From: Puniceicoccales bacterium
Lineage (GTDB): Bacteria > Verrucomicrobiota > Verrucomicrobiia > Opitutales > UBA953
Direction of reading: 5' to 3'
NCBI GenBank assembly: GCA_031279675.1
Contig: JAITIB010000072.1
Location: 1-6,288 of the forward strand
DNA length: 6,288 nucleotides
Position 1 is the first letter of the stretch; every line of letters begins with the position of its first letter. The notes beneath the pieces are model-generated. The model saw only the letters and a program-made list of their open reading frames with translations, did no database searches and was not told the origin of the DNA. The position numbers and the translations under genes were made by a program. Of the stretch, positions 6,050 through 6,288 are shown piece after piece.

Positions 6050-6288
6050 AGCATGGGCATTATATCTGGAGAAATGGCCACGTTGAACTATCGTTAAATT
6101 CCTTGCTTGCCTTTCCCTCAAAACGAGTGTGGTATGCGGGAAATCATCGGCGGCACTTTGGAATGATCCGTGGTGGCGAGGGTGATTTGAAAACAATAAT
6201 CCGGAAACAACTCAGACCTTCGTCATCCATGAATACTCATCCTGAATCAGACTTCACCCTCGCGGCGGTTTCGCGGTCAGGGGGGGGG
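6046..6288 (+). CDS. Hypothetical protein, 3' end beyond the window (partial)
   Basis: A frame of 81 codons runs from ATG 6046 to the window end without a stop. The ATG overlaps the TGA of the preceding small gene. GAGG lies at 6041-6044, only one base before the ATG, which is too close for a normal ribosome site, so coupling to the upstream gene would be needed. The product begins MKHGHYIWRNGHVELSLNSL and contains SKRVWYAGNHRRHFG; no known family is recognised. An internal in-frame ATG at 6229 (MNTHPESDFTLAAVSRS) coincides with a return to GC-rich sequence, so the real gene may start there and the preceding 183 bases may be non-coding. The last nine bases are G and probably artefactual. Confidence 0.3.
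   Translation, partial: MKHGHYIWRNGHVELSLNSLLAFPSKRVWYAGNHRRHFGMIRGGEGDLKTIIRKQLRPSSSMNTHPESDFTLAAVSRSGGG
6280..6288. other. Terminal poly-G artefact
   Basis: The window ends in nine consecutive G. Paired with the long C run at the start, it looks like read-tail poly-G at a contig end, and the last three codons of the open frame there should not be trusted. Confidence 0.7.

Noticed and set aside
5951..6196. An 81-codon - strand frame in the low-GC tail
   Set aside because: It is antisense to the two + strand frames, has no good ribosome site and no recognisable family; the + strand pair with the ATGA overlap is more plausible, though not certain.
5852..6288. Toxin-antitoxin pair
   Set aside because: Size, overlap and low GC fit loosely, but neither product shows motifs of a known toxin or antitoxin, and the second frame is incomplete.
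1..6288. tRNA, rRNA, CRISPR array, transposase, riboswitch
   Set aside because: I looked for these on both strands and saw no cloverleaf, regularly spaced repeats, insertion-sequence ends, transposase motifs or recognisable riboswitch core.

Overview
The window looks like one complete short contig from a high-GC Verrucomicrobiota bacterium, most likely close to the Opitutaceae. The strongest taxonomic clue is the first gene. It encodes a secreted protein with autotransporter-associated beta-strand repeats that ends in a PEP-CTERM sorting signal with an alanine/leucine helix and an arginine cluster, a style very common in Opitutales. Gene style and GC content support this placement, but no marker gene is present to prove it. 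Both ends are homopolymer runs (poly-C with low-complexity sequence at 1-103, poly-G at 6280-6288) and look like sequencing or assembly artefacts.

Layout, all genes on the + strand: (1) about 104-2200, a PEP-CTERM/beta-strand-repeat surface protein whose true N-terminus is lost in the poly-C artefact. (2) 2187-2259, two consecutive hairpins, the second followed by a T-rich tract, forming a probable intrinsic terminator. (3) 2320-3084, an ABC-2 type permease of the GldF kind. (4) 3124-4698, a GldG-like auxiliary protein of the same transporter. (5) 4777-5823, a class I DAHP synthase, the first enzyme of the shikimate pathway, resembling the tyrosine-type isozyme. (6) 5824-6288, a markedly lower-GC tail (about 45 percent by hand count, against about 60-65 percent before it) with two small, overlapping, unrecognised reading frames, the second running off the contig.

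The permease and GldG-like genes form a two-gene unit that should need an ATP-binding subunit encoded elsewhere, because none is present on either side. The PEP-CTERM gene appears to be transcriptionally separated from them by the terminator. The DAHP synthase has its own good ribosome binding site and no obvious functional link to the transporter. I did not find a clear new multi-gene system. The points most worth a second look are the ATPase-less GldFG pair, the tandem 3' hairpins, the switch in strand composition inside the GldG-like gene, and the low-GC small-ORF tail.
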